In this document: positions 27,980 to 35,379 of the stretch, one piece after another | How the letters are laid out: the number at the start of each line of letters is the position of its first letter | How positions within the stretch are numbered: position 1 is the stretch's first letter | NCBI RefSeq assembly: GCF_003713065.1 | Contig: NZ_CP033433.1 | Span: forward strand, 1,771,001-1,835,000 | Length of the DNA stretch: 64,000 bases | DNA from: Cohnella candidum | Lineage (GTDB): Bacteria; Bacillota; Bacilli; Paenibacillales; Paenibacillaceae | Direction of reading: 5' to 3' | Program-made: the position numbers and the translations under genes | The notes under the pieces: model-generated | Database searches by the model: none | What the model saw: only the letters and a program-made list of their open reading frames with translations | Told to the model about the DNA's origin: nothing

Positions 27980-28522
27980 ATGGCAGAGGTTCGGATTCGC
28001 AACACGAACGAACGCATTGCGGGCGAAGAGCAAGTGAAGGCTTTCCTGGAAAGCCAAGAAGTGCTTTACGAACACTGGGACACGGACAAACTTCCGGAGC
28101 CGCTTCGGGAGAAGTTCACGTTGACCGATGAAGAGAAAGCCGAAATTTTGGCAACTTACGATTCTGAAATCCGGGATCTCGCGGCTCGCCGCGGCTATCA
28201 AATTTGGGACATCATCACGCTGTCGGAGGCGACTCCGAACATCGAAGAGCTGCTCAAAAAGTTCGAAGCCGTGCACACGCACACCGAGGACGAAATCCGC
28301 GCCATCACGGCAGGGCGCGGCATCTTCATCATCAAGGGCAAAGACGACGTCGGCTATTTCGATGTCGAACTGACCGCCGGCGACGTCATTTCGGTGCCGG
28401 AAAACAAGCCGCACTTCTTCACGCTCATGGATAACCGCAAAATCGTCGCCGTACGCCTCTTCATTGAGAAAGACGGCTGGATCGCGGAGCCTTATGACGA
28501 TCCTTCGTTCGTGAAAGCTTAA
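27980..28522 (+). CDS. mtnD: acireductone dioxygenase (methionine salvage)
   Basis: Cupin-fold metalloenzyme of 180 aa that oxidises acireductone to 2-keto-4-methylthiobutyrate and formate (Fe form) in the methionine salvage pathway. The metal ligands are His99, His101 and Glu105 in EAVHTHTEDE, plus the His of ENKPHFF. Start ATG 27980 is preceded by GGGATCACG, a weak Shine-Dalgarno. Divergent from metH, so two methionine-regenerating enzymes face each other; no other mtn genes are in the window. Confidence 0.95.
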   Translation: MAEVRIRNTNERIAGEEQVKAFLESQEVLYEHWDTDKLPEPLREKFTLTDEEKAEILATYDSEIRDLAARRGYQIWDIITLSEATPNIEELLKKFEAVHTHTEDEIRAITAGRGIFIIKGKDDVGYFDVELTAGDVISVPENKPHFFTLMDNRKIVAVRLFIEKDGWIAEPYDDPSFVKA

Positions 28523-28545
28523 CGATTAACGTCATTAAACAAACG

Positions 28546-28595
28546 AAAAGGTTGAGCCGGAGCGTTAGCGCTCTCGATCGCTCAACCTTTTTTAT
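28546..28595 (+). terminator. bidirectional terminator between mtnD and the HAD gene
   Basis: AAAAGGTTGAGC pairs with GCTCAACCTTTT around a loop containing its own AGCGTTAGCGCT palindrome. T-runs are present on both strands. Confidence 0.85.
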
Positions 28596-28601
28596 GTTCG
28601 C

Positions 28602-29393
28602 TTAGGATTCGATGATGCGGAATAAGGGCTCCAGGTCCGCGGCTTCATAAGCAGGCACGATGCTGTCGTCGCGGCTGACGCCGTGGCGGTTCAGCCACAA
28701 ATTTTTCATGCCGACCCGGTTGGAGCCGAGAATGTCGGTCGTGAGCTTGTCCCCTACCATGATGCCTTCATGCGTTTCGATACCGAGCAGTTCCATGGCG
28801 TGCCGGAAAATCGACGGTGCCGGTTTTCCTTCCCCGAAATCCCCGGAAATGACGATATGGTCGAAGTAACCGGCCAGCTCCGGTACGCCGTCCATCTTTT
28901 CTTGCTGGAGATCGGGCGAACCGTTCGTCAACAAGAGCAGCTTGTACTTCCCTTTCAGCCTGTCCAGCACGCTGAACGTTTCTTCGTAAACGATCGGCCG
29001 GTTCCGGCGTTCGGAGAAGAACATTTCCCCCAGTCGGAATCCGAGCTCAGGGTTGTCCACTCCGAGCGCGCTCAGCCCTCTCGTCCACGCTTCCGTCCGG
29101 TATCCCGGAGCCAGGCGCTCCAGCTTGCGGAACTCTTCCTGCTTGCCGCCCGTAAAGCGGGCCCAGAGTCCTTCAAAAGGATTAATCCCGATCATTTGCG
29201 TAAACGGGAACGTCTCATAGGATTGGTACAAGGCGCGGGCTTCGCGCCGAACCGCTTCTTCCAGCTCTTGGGGATGAATGGCCGGTACCTGCTTGGCCGC
29301 TTCGGAGCACACCGCTTCAAACGTTTCTTTGACGCTTCTCTCATCCCATAGAAGCGTATCGTCCAAATCAAACAGAACGGCTTTAACCGTCAT
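28602..29393 (-). CDS. HAD-family hydrolase (subfamily I, phosphatase-like)
   Basis: A 263-aa HAD phosphatase. Motif I is LFDLDDTLLWDE, motif II LLLTNGS, the Lys is in GEGKPAPSIF, and motif IV is MVGDKLTTDILG. An inserted helical C1 cap (about residues 15-115) selects substrate. Similar to YsaA/YfnB-type predicted phosphatases of Bacilli; substrate unknown. Confidence 0.85.
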   Translation of the reverse strand: MTVKAVLFDLDDTLLWDERSVKETFEAVCSEAAKQVPAIHPQELEEAVRREARALYQSYETFPFTQMIGINPFEGLWARFTGGKQEEFRKLERLAPGYRTEAWTRGLSALGVDNPELGFRLGEMFFSERRNRPIVYEETFSVLDRLKGKYKLLLLTNGSPDLQQEKMDGVPELAGYFDHIVISGDFGEGKPAPSIFRHAMELLGIETHEGIMVGDKLTTDILGSNRVGMKNLWLNRHGVSRDDSIVPAYEAADLEPLFRIIES

Positions 29394-29405
29394 CTTTCCG
29401 ACTCC

Positions 29406-29924
29406 TCACTTTTGCTTGACTTCCAACTCCACGCGGTTCGCTTCAGCGAACGACTTCAGGCGCTCTCCCATCGTATCGATCGGGAACCTGTTGATGAACT
29501 TCGAGAAAACCCAGTTCGTGCCTTTGGCCGGCTCGATCACGACGTAACCCGGGGACAGGACGATCTTGCGGATGTCGCCCGGACGAAGCGTCCGATAACC
29601 CGTGAACTTGCGGGTCTCCAACGTATCTCGGGTCACGCCCAGGTACGGGCGGCGCATAAAATAGAAAAGCGCCAGCAGCGCATAACAGCCCAACGTCACC
29701 CAGAACATCGTGGTGTCTTGCTTTACGTCAGTCGCCCAAGGAGCGAACACGACGACGTAGAATACCATCAACAAGATGAGCAGCGCGGGAAAAATGAAGT
29801 TGCGGCCCGAAAATTTCTCCACTTGCGCGGTTTTCGACGACAGAGACGGCTTGCCTTCTTTTTTGCGGCGTTTATCCACTTTCTTAGCATTGCGTTGAAC
29901 CATTCGTTCCCAAGAGCGGGACAT
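29406..29924 (-). CDS. two-helix membrane protein of unknown function
   Basis: A 172-aa protein with a strongly basic N-terminus (about 1-40), two membrane helices (about 42-62 and 73-90) and a C-terminal cytoplasmic domain of beta character (GYRTLRPGDIRKIVLSPGYVVIEP) reminiscent of PH-like bacterial domains. AGGAGGAACG precedes ATG 29924. Conserved-looking but not assigned. It lies 12 bp upstream of the HAD gene, which suggests co-transcription. Confidence 0.75.
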   Translation of the reverse strand: MSRSWERMVQRNAKKVDKRRKKEGKPSLSSKTAQVEKFSGRNFIFPALLILLMVFYVVVFAPWATDVKQDTTMFWVTLGCYALLALFYFMRRPYLGVTRDTLETRKFTGYRTLRPGDIRKIVLSPGYVVIEPAKGTNWVFSKFINRFPIDTMGERLKSFAEANRVELEVKQK

Positions 29925-29997
29925 GACGTTCCTCCTGTTCGCAGGTCTTCTCGACCGAAGCCTGCCTACCTATATCATCTTCTCAAGCTTCTATACG

Positions 29998-30183
29998 TCA
30001 GTGGGGCAGCGACGGTTTCTCATCCGTCCACTCGATGCTGTCCAGCTGTTGTTTAAAATTGTTCTTGAAAACTTGCAAATATTCCTTACGAAGACGATCC
30101 CGCTCGGCGAGCTCCGATTCGTTCAGCCCGACCGTTTTGTGTTTACGTGACAGTTCGTTGATCCTGGCGATCAATTTTTCCAT
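29998..30183 (-). CDS. DUF896 (UPF0291, YnzC-like) protein
   Basis: A 61-aa soluble helical hairpin protein: MEKLIARINELSRKHK, then GLNESELAERDRLRKEYL, matching the DUF896/YnzC family of Bacilli. GAGGAGGG precedes ATG 30183. The frame is open to 30279 but that extension lacks a Shine-Dalgarno. In B. subtilis ynzC lies beside yneA and lexA, as here. Family function unknown. Confidence 0.88.
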   Translation of the reverse strand: MEKLIARINELSRKHKTVGLNESELAERDRLRKEYLQVFKNNFKQQLDSIEWTDEKPSLPH

Positions 30184-30252
30184 GGGAACCCTCCTCTCCT
30201 GTATCCCTTCTACTTTGCCACTGACGTCCCCCTCTGTCAAGGTGAACAAAAT

Positions 30253-30284
30253 GCAAAAACCGGCACGGGAATATCCCATGCCGG
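30253..30284 (-). terminator. rho-independent terminator after the yneA-like gene
   Basis: On the reverse strand CCGGCATGGGA pairs with TCCCGTGCCGG, followed by TTTTTGCATTTTG. Confidence 0.85.
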
Positions 30285-30301
30285 CCTTGTCGCGTCATCG
30301 C

Positions 30302-30703
30302 TTAAGGGAGCATTTCATTCGGAACGATTAACATTTGTCCGTTCTTCAGGGAGGGATCATGCAGGTCGTTGCGTTCCATCAGCAGCCGTACGGCTTTGCG
30401 CGTATCCATCGAATCCTTCTTTAAGGTAGCCGCCAGGTGCCAGAGCGTATCGCCGCTGTCGGCGTAAACCACTTTCTCCGCGGTCGAAGCCGGCTGTACG
30501 TTCTCTTCGGAGGCGAACGTCTTCACCAATGCGAAACCGCTGAACAAAATGGCGAACGCCAGTACGAAGAACATCATTCTGGCCAAGCGCCAGCGTTGGC
30601 CGGAACCTTGACGAGAAGAAGCTTGTCCCCGATTAGAAGAAGACGAACGGCGAACGGCCGTAACGGAAGATGTATGTGAACCCAATGCCCAAGATTGTAC
30701 CAT
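30302..30703 (-). CDS. yneA: YneA-like SOS cell-division suppressor (LysM protein)
   Basis: A 133-aa protein with a basic Ser/Arg-rich N-terminus, one membrane helix (about 44-64) and a C-terminal LysM domain (VVYADSGDTLWHLA ... NGQMLIVP) exposed to the wall. The position divergent to lexA, beside a DUF896 gene, and the LexA boxes in its promoter identify it as the YneA counterpart. YneA delays septum formation after DNA damage. ATG 30703 has GGTGGAGAT upstream; the open frame to 30838 crosses the operator region and is not used. Confidence 0.85.
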   Translation of the reverse strand: MVQSWALGSHTSSVTAVRRSSSSNRGQASSRQGSGQRWRLARMMFFVLAFAILFSGFALVKTFASEENVQPASTAEKVVYADSGDTLWHLAATLKKDSMDTRKAVRLLMERNDLHDPSLKNGQMLIVPNEMLP

Positions 30704-30714
30704 GATCTCCACCC

Positions 30715-30818
30715 CAAACGTTTGTTCTGGTATGATCGTAACACGAACATACGTTTGAGTCAACGCTTTTTCGGAACATTTGTTCGGAAGAACGAATGTT
30801 TGTGCGAACTCGAGTTCT
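30715..30818. promoter_or_regulatory. yneA-lexA divergent control region with five LexA boxes
   Basis: Five 14-nt boxes of the CGAAC-N4-GTTYG type begin at 30715 (CAAACGTTTGTTCT), 30744 (CGAACATACGTTTG), 30773 (GGAACATTTGTTCG), 30789 (AGAACGAATGTTTG) and 30805 (CGAACTCGAGTTCT). Start-to-start spacings are 29, 29, 16 and 16 bp. Box 2 fits the consensus fully; the others have one or two changes in the outer bases. LexA binding would cover both divergent promoters. Confidence 0.85.
30735..30763 (-). promoter_or_regulatory. yneA promoter
   Basis: On the reverse strand TTGACT (30763-30758), a 17-nt spacer and TACGAT (30740-30735). LexA box 2 fills the spacer almost exactly. Confidence 0.75.
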
Positions 30819-30828
30819 GTGTTATAAT
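30800..30828 (+). promoter_or_regulatory. lexA promoter
   Basis: TTGTGC (30800-30805), a 17-nt spacer and TATAAT (30823-30828). LexA box 5 (30805-30818) lies in the spacer, consistent with autorepression. Confidence 0.75.
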
Positions 30829-30863
30829 TTGTCATCATGTACTTGTCTTAGGGAGGGGCACAC

Positions 30864-31484
30864 GTGTCCAAGATGTCCAATCGCCAGAATGCGATTCTCG
30901 AATTCATTAAGAACGAAGTCCGCGAGAAAGGTTATCCCCCTTCCGTGCGCGAAATCGGCGAAGCCGTCGGACTGGCTTCCAGCTCTACCGTTCACGGCCA
31001 TCTGGACCGGCTGGAGAAGAAAGGCCTGATCCGCCGGGACCCGACCAAACCCCGCGCGATCGAGATATTGGACGATGACGAAACCGTGTTCGGCTTCACC
31101 TCTACCGTCCGCCAGATCCCGCTCGTCGGTAAAGTCACCGCGGGCGTACCGATTACCGCTACGGAGAATATTGAAGAGTACTTCCCGCTGCCGGTCACGA
31201 TGGTTGGCGACCAGCCCGTGTTCATGCTCTCCGTCATGGGCGAAAGCATGATCGAAGCCGGCATCCATGACGGCGACTACGTCATCGTGCGCCAACAGCA
31301 GACGGCCAACAACGGCGAGATCGTCGTCGCCATGACGGAAGAGAACGAAGCGACCGTCAAGACGTTCTATAAAGAACGGGACCACATCCGTCTGCAGCCG
31401 GAGAACTCCACCATGGAACCGATTCGCCTGAAGCATGTAAGCATCCTCGGCAAGGTCATCGGCTTAATACGTTCCTTCATGTGA
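30864..31484 (+). CDS. lexA: LexA repressor / SOS autoprotease
   Basis: A 206-aa SOS repressor (DinR of Bacillus). An N-terminal winged helix-turn-helix (about 25-55, with [20 protein letters not shown]) binds operators. The self-cleavage site Ala93-Gly94 is in KVTAGVP. The catalytic dyad is Ser128 (MGESMI) and Lys166 (ATVKTF). GTG 30864 with GGGAGGGG upstream. Activated RecA triggers cleavage and derepression of lexA and yneA. Confidence 0.97.
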   Translation: MSKMSNRQNAILEFIKNEVREKGYPPSVREIGEAVGLASSSTVHGHLDRLEKKGLIRRDPTKPRAIEILDDDETVFGFTSTVRQIPLVGKVTAGVPITATENIEEYFPLPVTMVGDQPVFMLSVMGESMIEAGIHDGDYVIVRQQQTANNGEIVVAMTEENEATVKTFYKERDHIRLQPENSTMEPIRLKHVSILGKVIGLIRSFM

Positions 31485-31511
31485 CGGGCCGCTTCTTACA
31501 TCCTACAAATG

Positions 31512-31550
31512 AAAACTCCCGACCGGGTTGCCGGCCGGGAGTTTTCGTTC
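31512..31550 (+). terminator. lexA rho-independent terminator
   Basis: AAAACTCCCG-A-CCGG pairs with CCGG-C-CGGGAGTTTT around GTTG, followed by CGTTC. T-rich on the plus strand. Confidence 0.85.
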
Positions 31551-31567
31551 TATAGGGTATGTGAGTT

Positions 31568-31773
31568 AGCGCGGGTGGCGCGCAATTTGACGGTCTATCT
31601 CGGTTTTTGGTTTGATTAGCGCGCGTGGCGCGCTATTTTAGCGGTCTACCTAGGATTTGTCTTGATTAGCGCGTGTGGCGCGCTATTTCGGCTTGCTACC
31701 TCGGTTTTGTCTTGATTAGCGCGTGTGCCGCGTTATTTCTATTTCGGTGTGTTACCTTTGTTTTGTCTTGATT
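31568..31773. repeat. tandem repeat family 1, four units of about 50 bp
   Basis: Units start at 31568, 31618, 31668 and 31718, of 50, 50, 50 and 56 bp. Each opens with AGCGCG-N5-CGCGCT-type dyads (AGCGCGTGTGGCGCGCT) and closes with TTTTGTCTTGATT or a close variant. No open frame of credible quality crosses it. Together with the following repeats it fills the only gene-free stretch longer than 300 bp in the window (31485-32173). Confidence 0.85.
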
Positions 31774-31784
31774 AGGGGCATGTA

Positions 31785-31838
31785 TAACGACGATTGAACG
31801 TATGTTCGCTTTTCGCAATTTTTGTTCGATCGTCGTTA
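31785..31838. repeat. 15-bp inverted repeat with LexA-box-like inner sequence
   Basis: Arms TAACGACGATTGAAC (31785-31799) and GTTCGATCGTCGTTA (31824-31838) match at 14 of 15 positions, with a 24-nt loop. The sequence TGAACGTATGTTCG (31795-31808) differs from the LexA consensus at one outer base. No adjacent gene is seen. Confidence 0.7.
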
Positions 31839-31932
31839 AGTACCTCTGCGTAGCATAATTCCGCGATCAGCACGTACTCCCACGCAGTTTAGTAACCATC
31901 CGCTCCCTATCCCCACCGTCCGCATGAACATC

Positions 31933-32066
31933 ACGTGCGGAGGCTATTTTGACGGGATTCGCGGTACAACGACTCAAATAGTGGACGTGGGAGGATATAT
32001 CGATGGAATCTCGGTCAAACGACTGAAATAGTGGACGTGGCAAGCTATTTCGAGGCGAATACGAAC
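31933..32066. repeat. tandem repeat family 2, two full units and one partial unit
   Basis: Units begin with ACGTGSGAGG or a variant at 31933 (52 bp), 31985 (50 bp) and 32035 (partial). Each full unit ends CAACGACTCAAATAGTGG or AAACGACTGAAATAGTGG. The unit length equals that of family 1 and the reverse complement shares a TATTTC core and a similar layout, so the two may be related in inverted orientation. Confidence 0.75.
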
Positions 32067-32130
32067 ACCCGAACAAGCGTTCGCCGCCTCAACCTAGGAG
32101 CAGAGCCATCACCACAGCACCCGAACAAAC

Positions 32131-32166
32131 AAAAATCCCTTGGCGCTCGAGCGCCAAGGGATTTTT
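32131..32166 (-). terminator. glnA terminator, 36-nt perfect palindrome
   Basis: AAAAATCCCTTGGCGC and its exact complement meet at TCGA; U-runs are formed on either strand. It lies 8 bp after the glnA stop. Confidence 0.9.
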
Positions 32167-32173
32167 CATGCCA

Positions 32174-33505
32174 TTAATACATCGTCAAATACTGGTCGCG
32201 TTCCCACTGGTGGACTTGCGTCCGGTACATGTCCCACTCGATTTCCTTGAGCTCGTAGAAGTGGCTCAAAGCGTGGTCGCCGAGCGCTTCGCACACGACG
32301 TCGTCGCGCAGCATTTCCTTGAGCGCTTCGATGAGGTTGGACGGCAGGCTCGAAATGCCGGAATCGGCCAGCTCGTCGTCGCTCATCACGTAGATGTTGC
32401 GATCTACCGGTGCCGGGAGAGGCAGCTTGTTCTTGATGCCGTCGAGGCCGGCTTTCAACATGACCGCGAGCGCCAGGTACGGATTCGCTGCCGGATCCGG
32501 GTTGCGCGCTTCGATGCGGGTGCTGAGCCCGCGCGAAGCCGGGATGCGGATCATCGGGCTGCGGTTGCTCGCGGACCAAGCGACGTAGGACGGCGCTTCG
32601 TAGCCCGGAACGAGCCGCTTATAGGAGTTGACCGTCGGGTTCGTGATCGCAGCGAAGCCGCGGGCGTGCGCGAGGATGCCGGCCATATAGTGGCGGGCGG
32701 TCGTGCTCAGGCCCAGCTTGTCGTTCGCGTCGAAGAACGCGTTCTCGTTGCCGCGGAACAGCGATTGGTGGCAGTGCATGCCGGAACCGTTCACGCCGAA
32801 GAGCGGCTTCGGCATAAACGTCGCATGAAGACCATGCTGGCGGGCAATCGTCTTGACGACGAGCTTGAACGTTTGGATTTGGTCGGCAGCCTTGATGGCC
32901 GACGCGTATTTGAAGTCGATCTCGTGCTGGCCCGGCGCCACTTCGTGGTGGGAGGCTTCGATTTCGAAGCCCATTTCTTCGAGCGTAAGCACGATATCGC
33001 GGCGGCAGTTCTCGCCCAGGTCCGTCGGCGCCAGGTCGAAGTATCCGCCCTGGTCGTTCAGCTCCGTGGTCGGATTGCCTTTGTCGTCCGTTTTGAACAG
33101 GAAAAATTCCGGCTCCGGACCGACGTTCATGGCCGTGAAGCCCATCTCTTCGGCTTCCTGCAGCGCGCGCTTCAGAATGCCGCGCGGGTCGCCCGCGAAC
33201 GGCGTGCCGTCCGGCATGTAAATGTCGCAAATCAACCGGGCGATCCGGTCTTCCGTCACCCACGGGAATACGACCCAGGTGCTCAGGTCCGGATACAGGT
33301 ACATATCGGATTCTTCGATCCGGACATAGCCTTCAATGGAAGAACCGTCGAACATCATTTTGTTGTCGAGCGCTTTTTCCAACTGGCTCAGGGGGATTTC
33401 CACGTTCTTGATCGTGCCCAGCAGATCGGTGAACTGAAGGCGGATGAAACGAACGTTCTGTTCCTTCGCGTTGCGCAAAATGTCTTCGCGTGTAAAGGTG
33501 GTCAT
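32174..33505 (-). CDS. glnA: glutamine synthetase type I
   Basis: A 443-aa GSI-alpha enzyme that joins ammonia to glutamate with ATP; cytoplasmic dodecamer. The motifs are [18 protein letters not shown] near residues 48-65, the glutamate-binding and metal motif [12 protein letters not shown] (about 244-255) and [11 protein letters not shown] with the active-site Arg. The length and absence of the GSI-beta insertion fit the feedback-inhibited Bacillus type. It lies 32 bp after glnR and is probably co-transcribed. Confidence 0.97.
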   Translation of the reverse strand: MTTFTREDILRNAKEQNVRFIRLQFTDLLGTIKNVEIPLSQLEKALDNKMMFDGSSIEGYVRIEESDMYLYPDLSTWVVFPWVTEDRIARLICDIYMPDGTPFAGDPRGILKRALQEAEEMGFTAMNVGPEPEFFLFKTDDKGNPTTELNDQGGYFDLAPTDLGENCRRDIVLTLEEMGFEIEASHHEVAPGQHEIDFKYASAIKAADQIQTFKLVVKTIARQHGLHATFMPKPLFGVNGSGMHCHQSLFRGNENAFFDANDKLGLSTTARHYMAGILAHARGFAAITNPTVNSYKRLVPGYEAPSYVAWSASNRSPMIRIPASRGLSTRIEARNPDPAANPYLALAVMLKAGLDGIKNKLPLPAPVDRNIYVMSDDELADSGISSLPSNLIEALKEMLRDDVVCEALGDHALSHFYELKEIEWDMYRTQVHQWERDQYLTMY

Positions 33506-33537
33506 GACTGCCTCCTTGATTTACGGCACGGCCGTTA

Positions 33538-33954
33538 TTACTTGCTCTTGAAGAAACGGGAAAGCTCCCCTTGGATCAACGATACCTGGCCCGGCCGCTT
33601 GCCGGTCATCAGTTGCTGCTTCAGCATGCGGTGCAGCTGGGAATCGGTCATTTCCCTGCGTTTGACCTCGGATTGCTCGTTGATCACGGTCGGTTCGTCC
33701 GAACCGTCTCCGACGGGGTTCATCACCTGCTTGATGCCGGCGATGTTCACGCCCTTCTCGATCAGCGCTTTGATCTCCAGCAGCCTCTCTACGTCGTTAA
33801 AGGAAAAGAGCCTTTGGTTGCCCGCGGTCCGAGCGGGTTGGATCAGTTCATGCTGCTCGTAATAGCGGATTTGGCGAGCCGTCAGGTCCGTCAGTTTCAT
33901 GACGATCCCGATCGGAAACAGCGCCATATTCCTGCGTATTTCATCGCCAGCCAT
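33538..33954 (-). CDS. glnR: MerR-family nitrogen regulator GlnR
   Basis: A 138-aa MerR-type repressor. The winged helix-turn-helix starts with the GlnR hallmark ALFPIGIVMKLTDLTARQIRYYE and includes RTAGNQRLFSFNDVERL. The C-terminal tail with SRFFKSK matches the region through which feedback-inhibited glutamine synthetase controls GlnR. A promoter and a GlnR-box-like site lie upstream. Confidence 0.95.
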   Translation of the reverse strand: MAGDEIRRNMALFPIGIVMKLTDLTARQIRYYEQHELIQPARTAGNQRLFSFNDVERLLEIKALIEKGVNIAGIKQVMNPVGDGSDEPTVINEQSEVKRREMTDSQLHRMLKQQLMTGKRPGQVSLIQGELSRFFKSK

Positions 33955-34002
33955 GTCGTATCAACCTTCCATGGGGACTTTGTAGGATTTGAAATCACTT
34001 TC

Positions 34003-34031
34003 ATTTTAGCCTTCCTACATAAACGTGTCAA
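34003..34031 (-). promoter_or_regulatory. glnRA promoter
   Basis: On the reverse strand a perfect TTGACA (34031-34026), a 17-nt spacer and TAAAAT (34008-34003), 49 nt before the glnR start. Confidence 0.8.
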
Positions 34032-34035
34032 GGAA

Positions 34036-34052
34036 TGTAAGGTTATTTAACG
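34036..34052 (-). promoter_or_regulatory. GlnR-box-like operator
   Basis: TGTAA-N7-TAACG on the plus strand fits TGTNA-N7-TNACA except for the last base. It sits just upstream of the -35 of glnRA, where GlnR/TnrA sites occur in Bacillus. Confidence 0.6.
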
Positions 34053-34091
34053 GACTGACTCGGCGGTGTTTGTCGATTTCCGAACGTCGGG

Positions 34092-35351
34092 CTACCCTTT
34101 CACATACCCTTTGGCAGCCAGATCGAAGCACGCTTGGCGTACCGCCAGCTTCACATGGGCATAGGTGAGCCCGCCTTGCATATAAGCGATATAGGGTTCG
34201 CGGATCGGCGCGTCCGCGGACAGCTCAAGGCTGCCCCCTTGGATGAACGTGCCCGCCGCCATGATGACCGGATGCTCGTACCCGGGCATGTCCCACGGCT
34301 CCGGCACGACGTGCGCGTCGACCGCAGCCGCTTTCTGCACCGCCTGCACGAACGCGATAAGCGGCTCGGCGGCCGGGAACCGGATCGCCTGGATCAAATC
34401 CGTCCGCTCGTCCTGCCAGCGCGGATGCGTCTCGAAGCCCAATTGCTCGAACACGGCGGCCGCGAAAATGCTCCCTTTGACCGCTTGTCCGACGAGCAGC
34501 GGCGCGAGGAACAGCCCTTGATAGAGCGAACGTGTCGTCCCGAGCATCGCGCCCACTTCCCCGCCGATGCCGGGCGCCGTGATCCGGTACGCCGCCAGTT
34601 CGACCAGATCGGCGCGGCCCGCAATGTAACCTCCGCTGGGAGCCAGGCCCCCGCCCGGATTTTTGATCAGCGAGCCGGCGATCAGGTCCGCCCCGACTTC
34701 CGGCGGCTCCTTGTCCTCCGTAAATTCCCCGTAGCAGTTATCGACGAAAACGATGCCGTGCGGCGAGATCGATTTGATCCGGCGGACCATATCCCCGATC
34801 TGAGCGACGGTAAAGGAAGGCCGCCAATCGTATCCCCTGGAACGCTGAATGGCGAATACCTTCGTTTTCTCGGAGACCGCCGAGGCGACGCCGTCCCAGT
34901 CCATGGAACCGTCATTCTGCAAAGGAACCGTTTTGCATGCGATACCCCAATCCGACAACGAACCCGTTCCGTCGCCCGGCTTGCCGATGACCTTGTGCAG
35001 CGTGTCGTACGGGCTGCCCGTGACGAACAGCAGCTCGTCGCCCGGCCGCAGACAGCCGAACAAAGCCGCCGAAATCGTATGCGTCCCCGACACGAGATGC
35101 GGGCGCACGATCGCCGCCTCCGCCCCGAAAACGTCGGCGTAGACGAGATCCAGCACCTCGCGGCCCCGGTCGTTATATCCGTATCCGGTCGAGCCGGCGA
35201 AATGGTAATCGCTCACCTTCTGTTTCTGAAAAGCCCGGATAACCTTCTCCTGGTTTTTCTCGACGATCGCGTCGACGGACCGCAGGCGTTCGCCGGCCGT
35301 CTCTTCCGCTTTCGCCGCCCATCGCTCCCATTGCGCTTCCAACCCCGTCAT
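34092..35351 (-). CDS. ynbB: methionine gamma-lyase family / aluminium-resistance-like PLP protein (YnbB)
   Basis: PLP-dependent Cys/Met-metabolism-type protein of 419 aa, the YnbB family that always lies near hflX and glnRA in Bacilli. Family motifs are FAGSTGYGYNDRGRE, RPHLVSGTHTI, VDNCYGEF, and the PLP-lysine segment AGSLIKNPGGGLAPSGGY. The start is ATG 35351 or TTG 35354, both after GAGAGGGAG; the longer frame to 35582 lies in hflX. It overlaps the hflX stop. The true reaction is not established for this family. Confidence 0.88.
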   Translation of the reverse strand: MTGLEAQWERWAAKAEETAGERLRSVDAIVEKNQEKVIRAFQKQKVSDYHFAGSTGYGYNDRGREVLDLVYADVFGAEAAIVRPHLVSGTHTISAALFGCLRPGDELLFVTGSPYDTLHKVIGKPGDGTGSLSDWGIACKTVPLQNDGSMDWDGVASAVSEKTKVFAIQRSRGYDWRPSFTVAQIGDMVRRIKSISPHGIVFVDNCYGEFTEDKEPPEVGADLIAGSLIKNPGGGLAPSGGYIAGRADLVELAAYRITAPGIGGEVGAMLGTTRSLYQGLFLAPLLVGQAVKGSIFAAAVFEQLGFETHPRWQDERTDLIQAIRFPAAEPLIAFVQAVQKAAAVDAHVVPEPWDMPGYEHPVIMAAGTFIQGGSLELSADAPIREPYIAYMQGGLTYAHVKLAVRQACFDLAAKGYVKG

Positions 35352-35379
35352 CAACCGTTGCAGCTCCCTCTCGTTGCGG

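Noticed and set aside
31568..31773. Possible CRISPR array
   Set aside because: Units are directly contiguous with no unique spacers, diverge from each other, and no cas genes are present.
31867..32076. 69-residue reverse-strand frame in the repeat region
   Set aside because: It spans the tandem repeats, has no Shine-Dalgarno and no conserved features.
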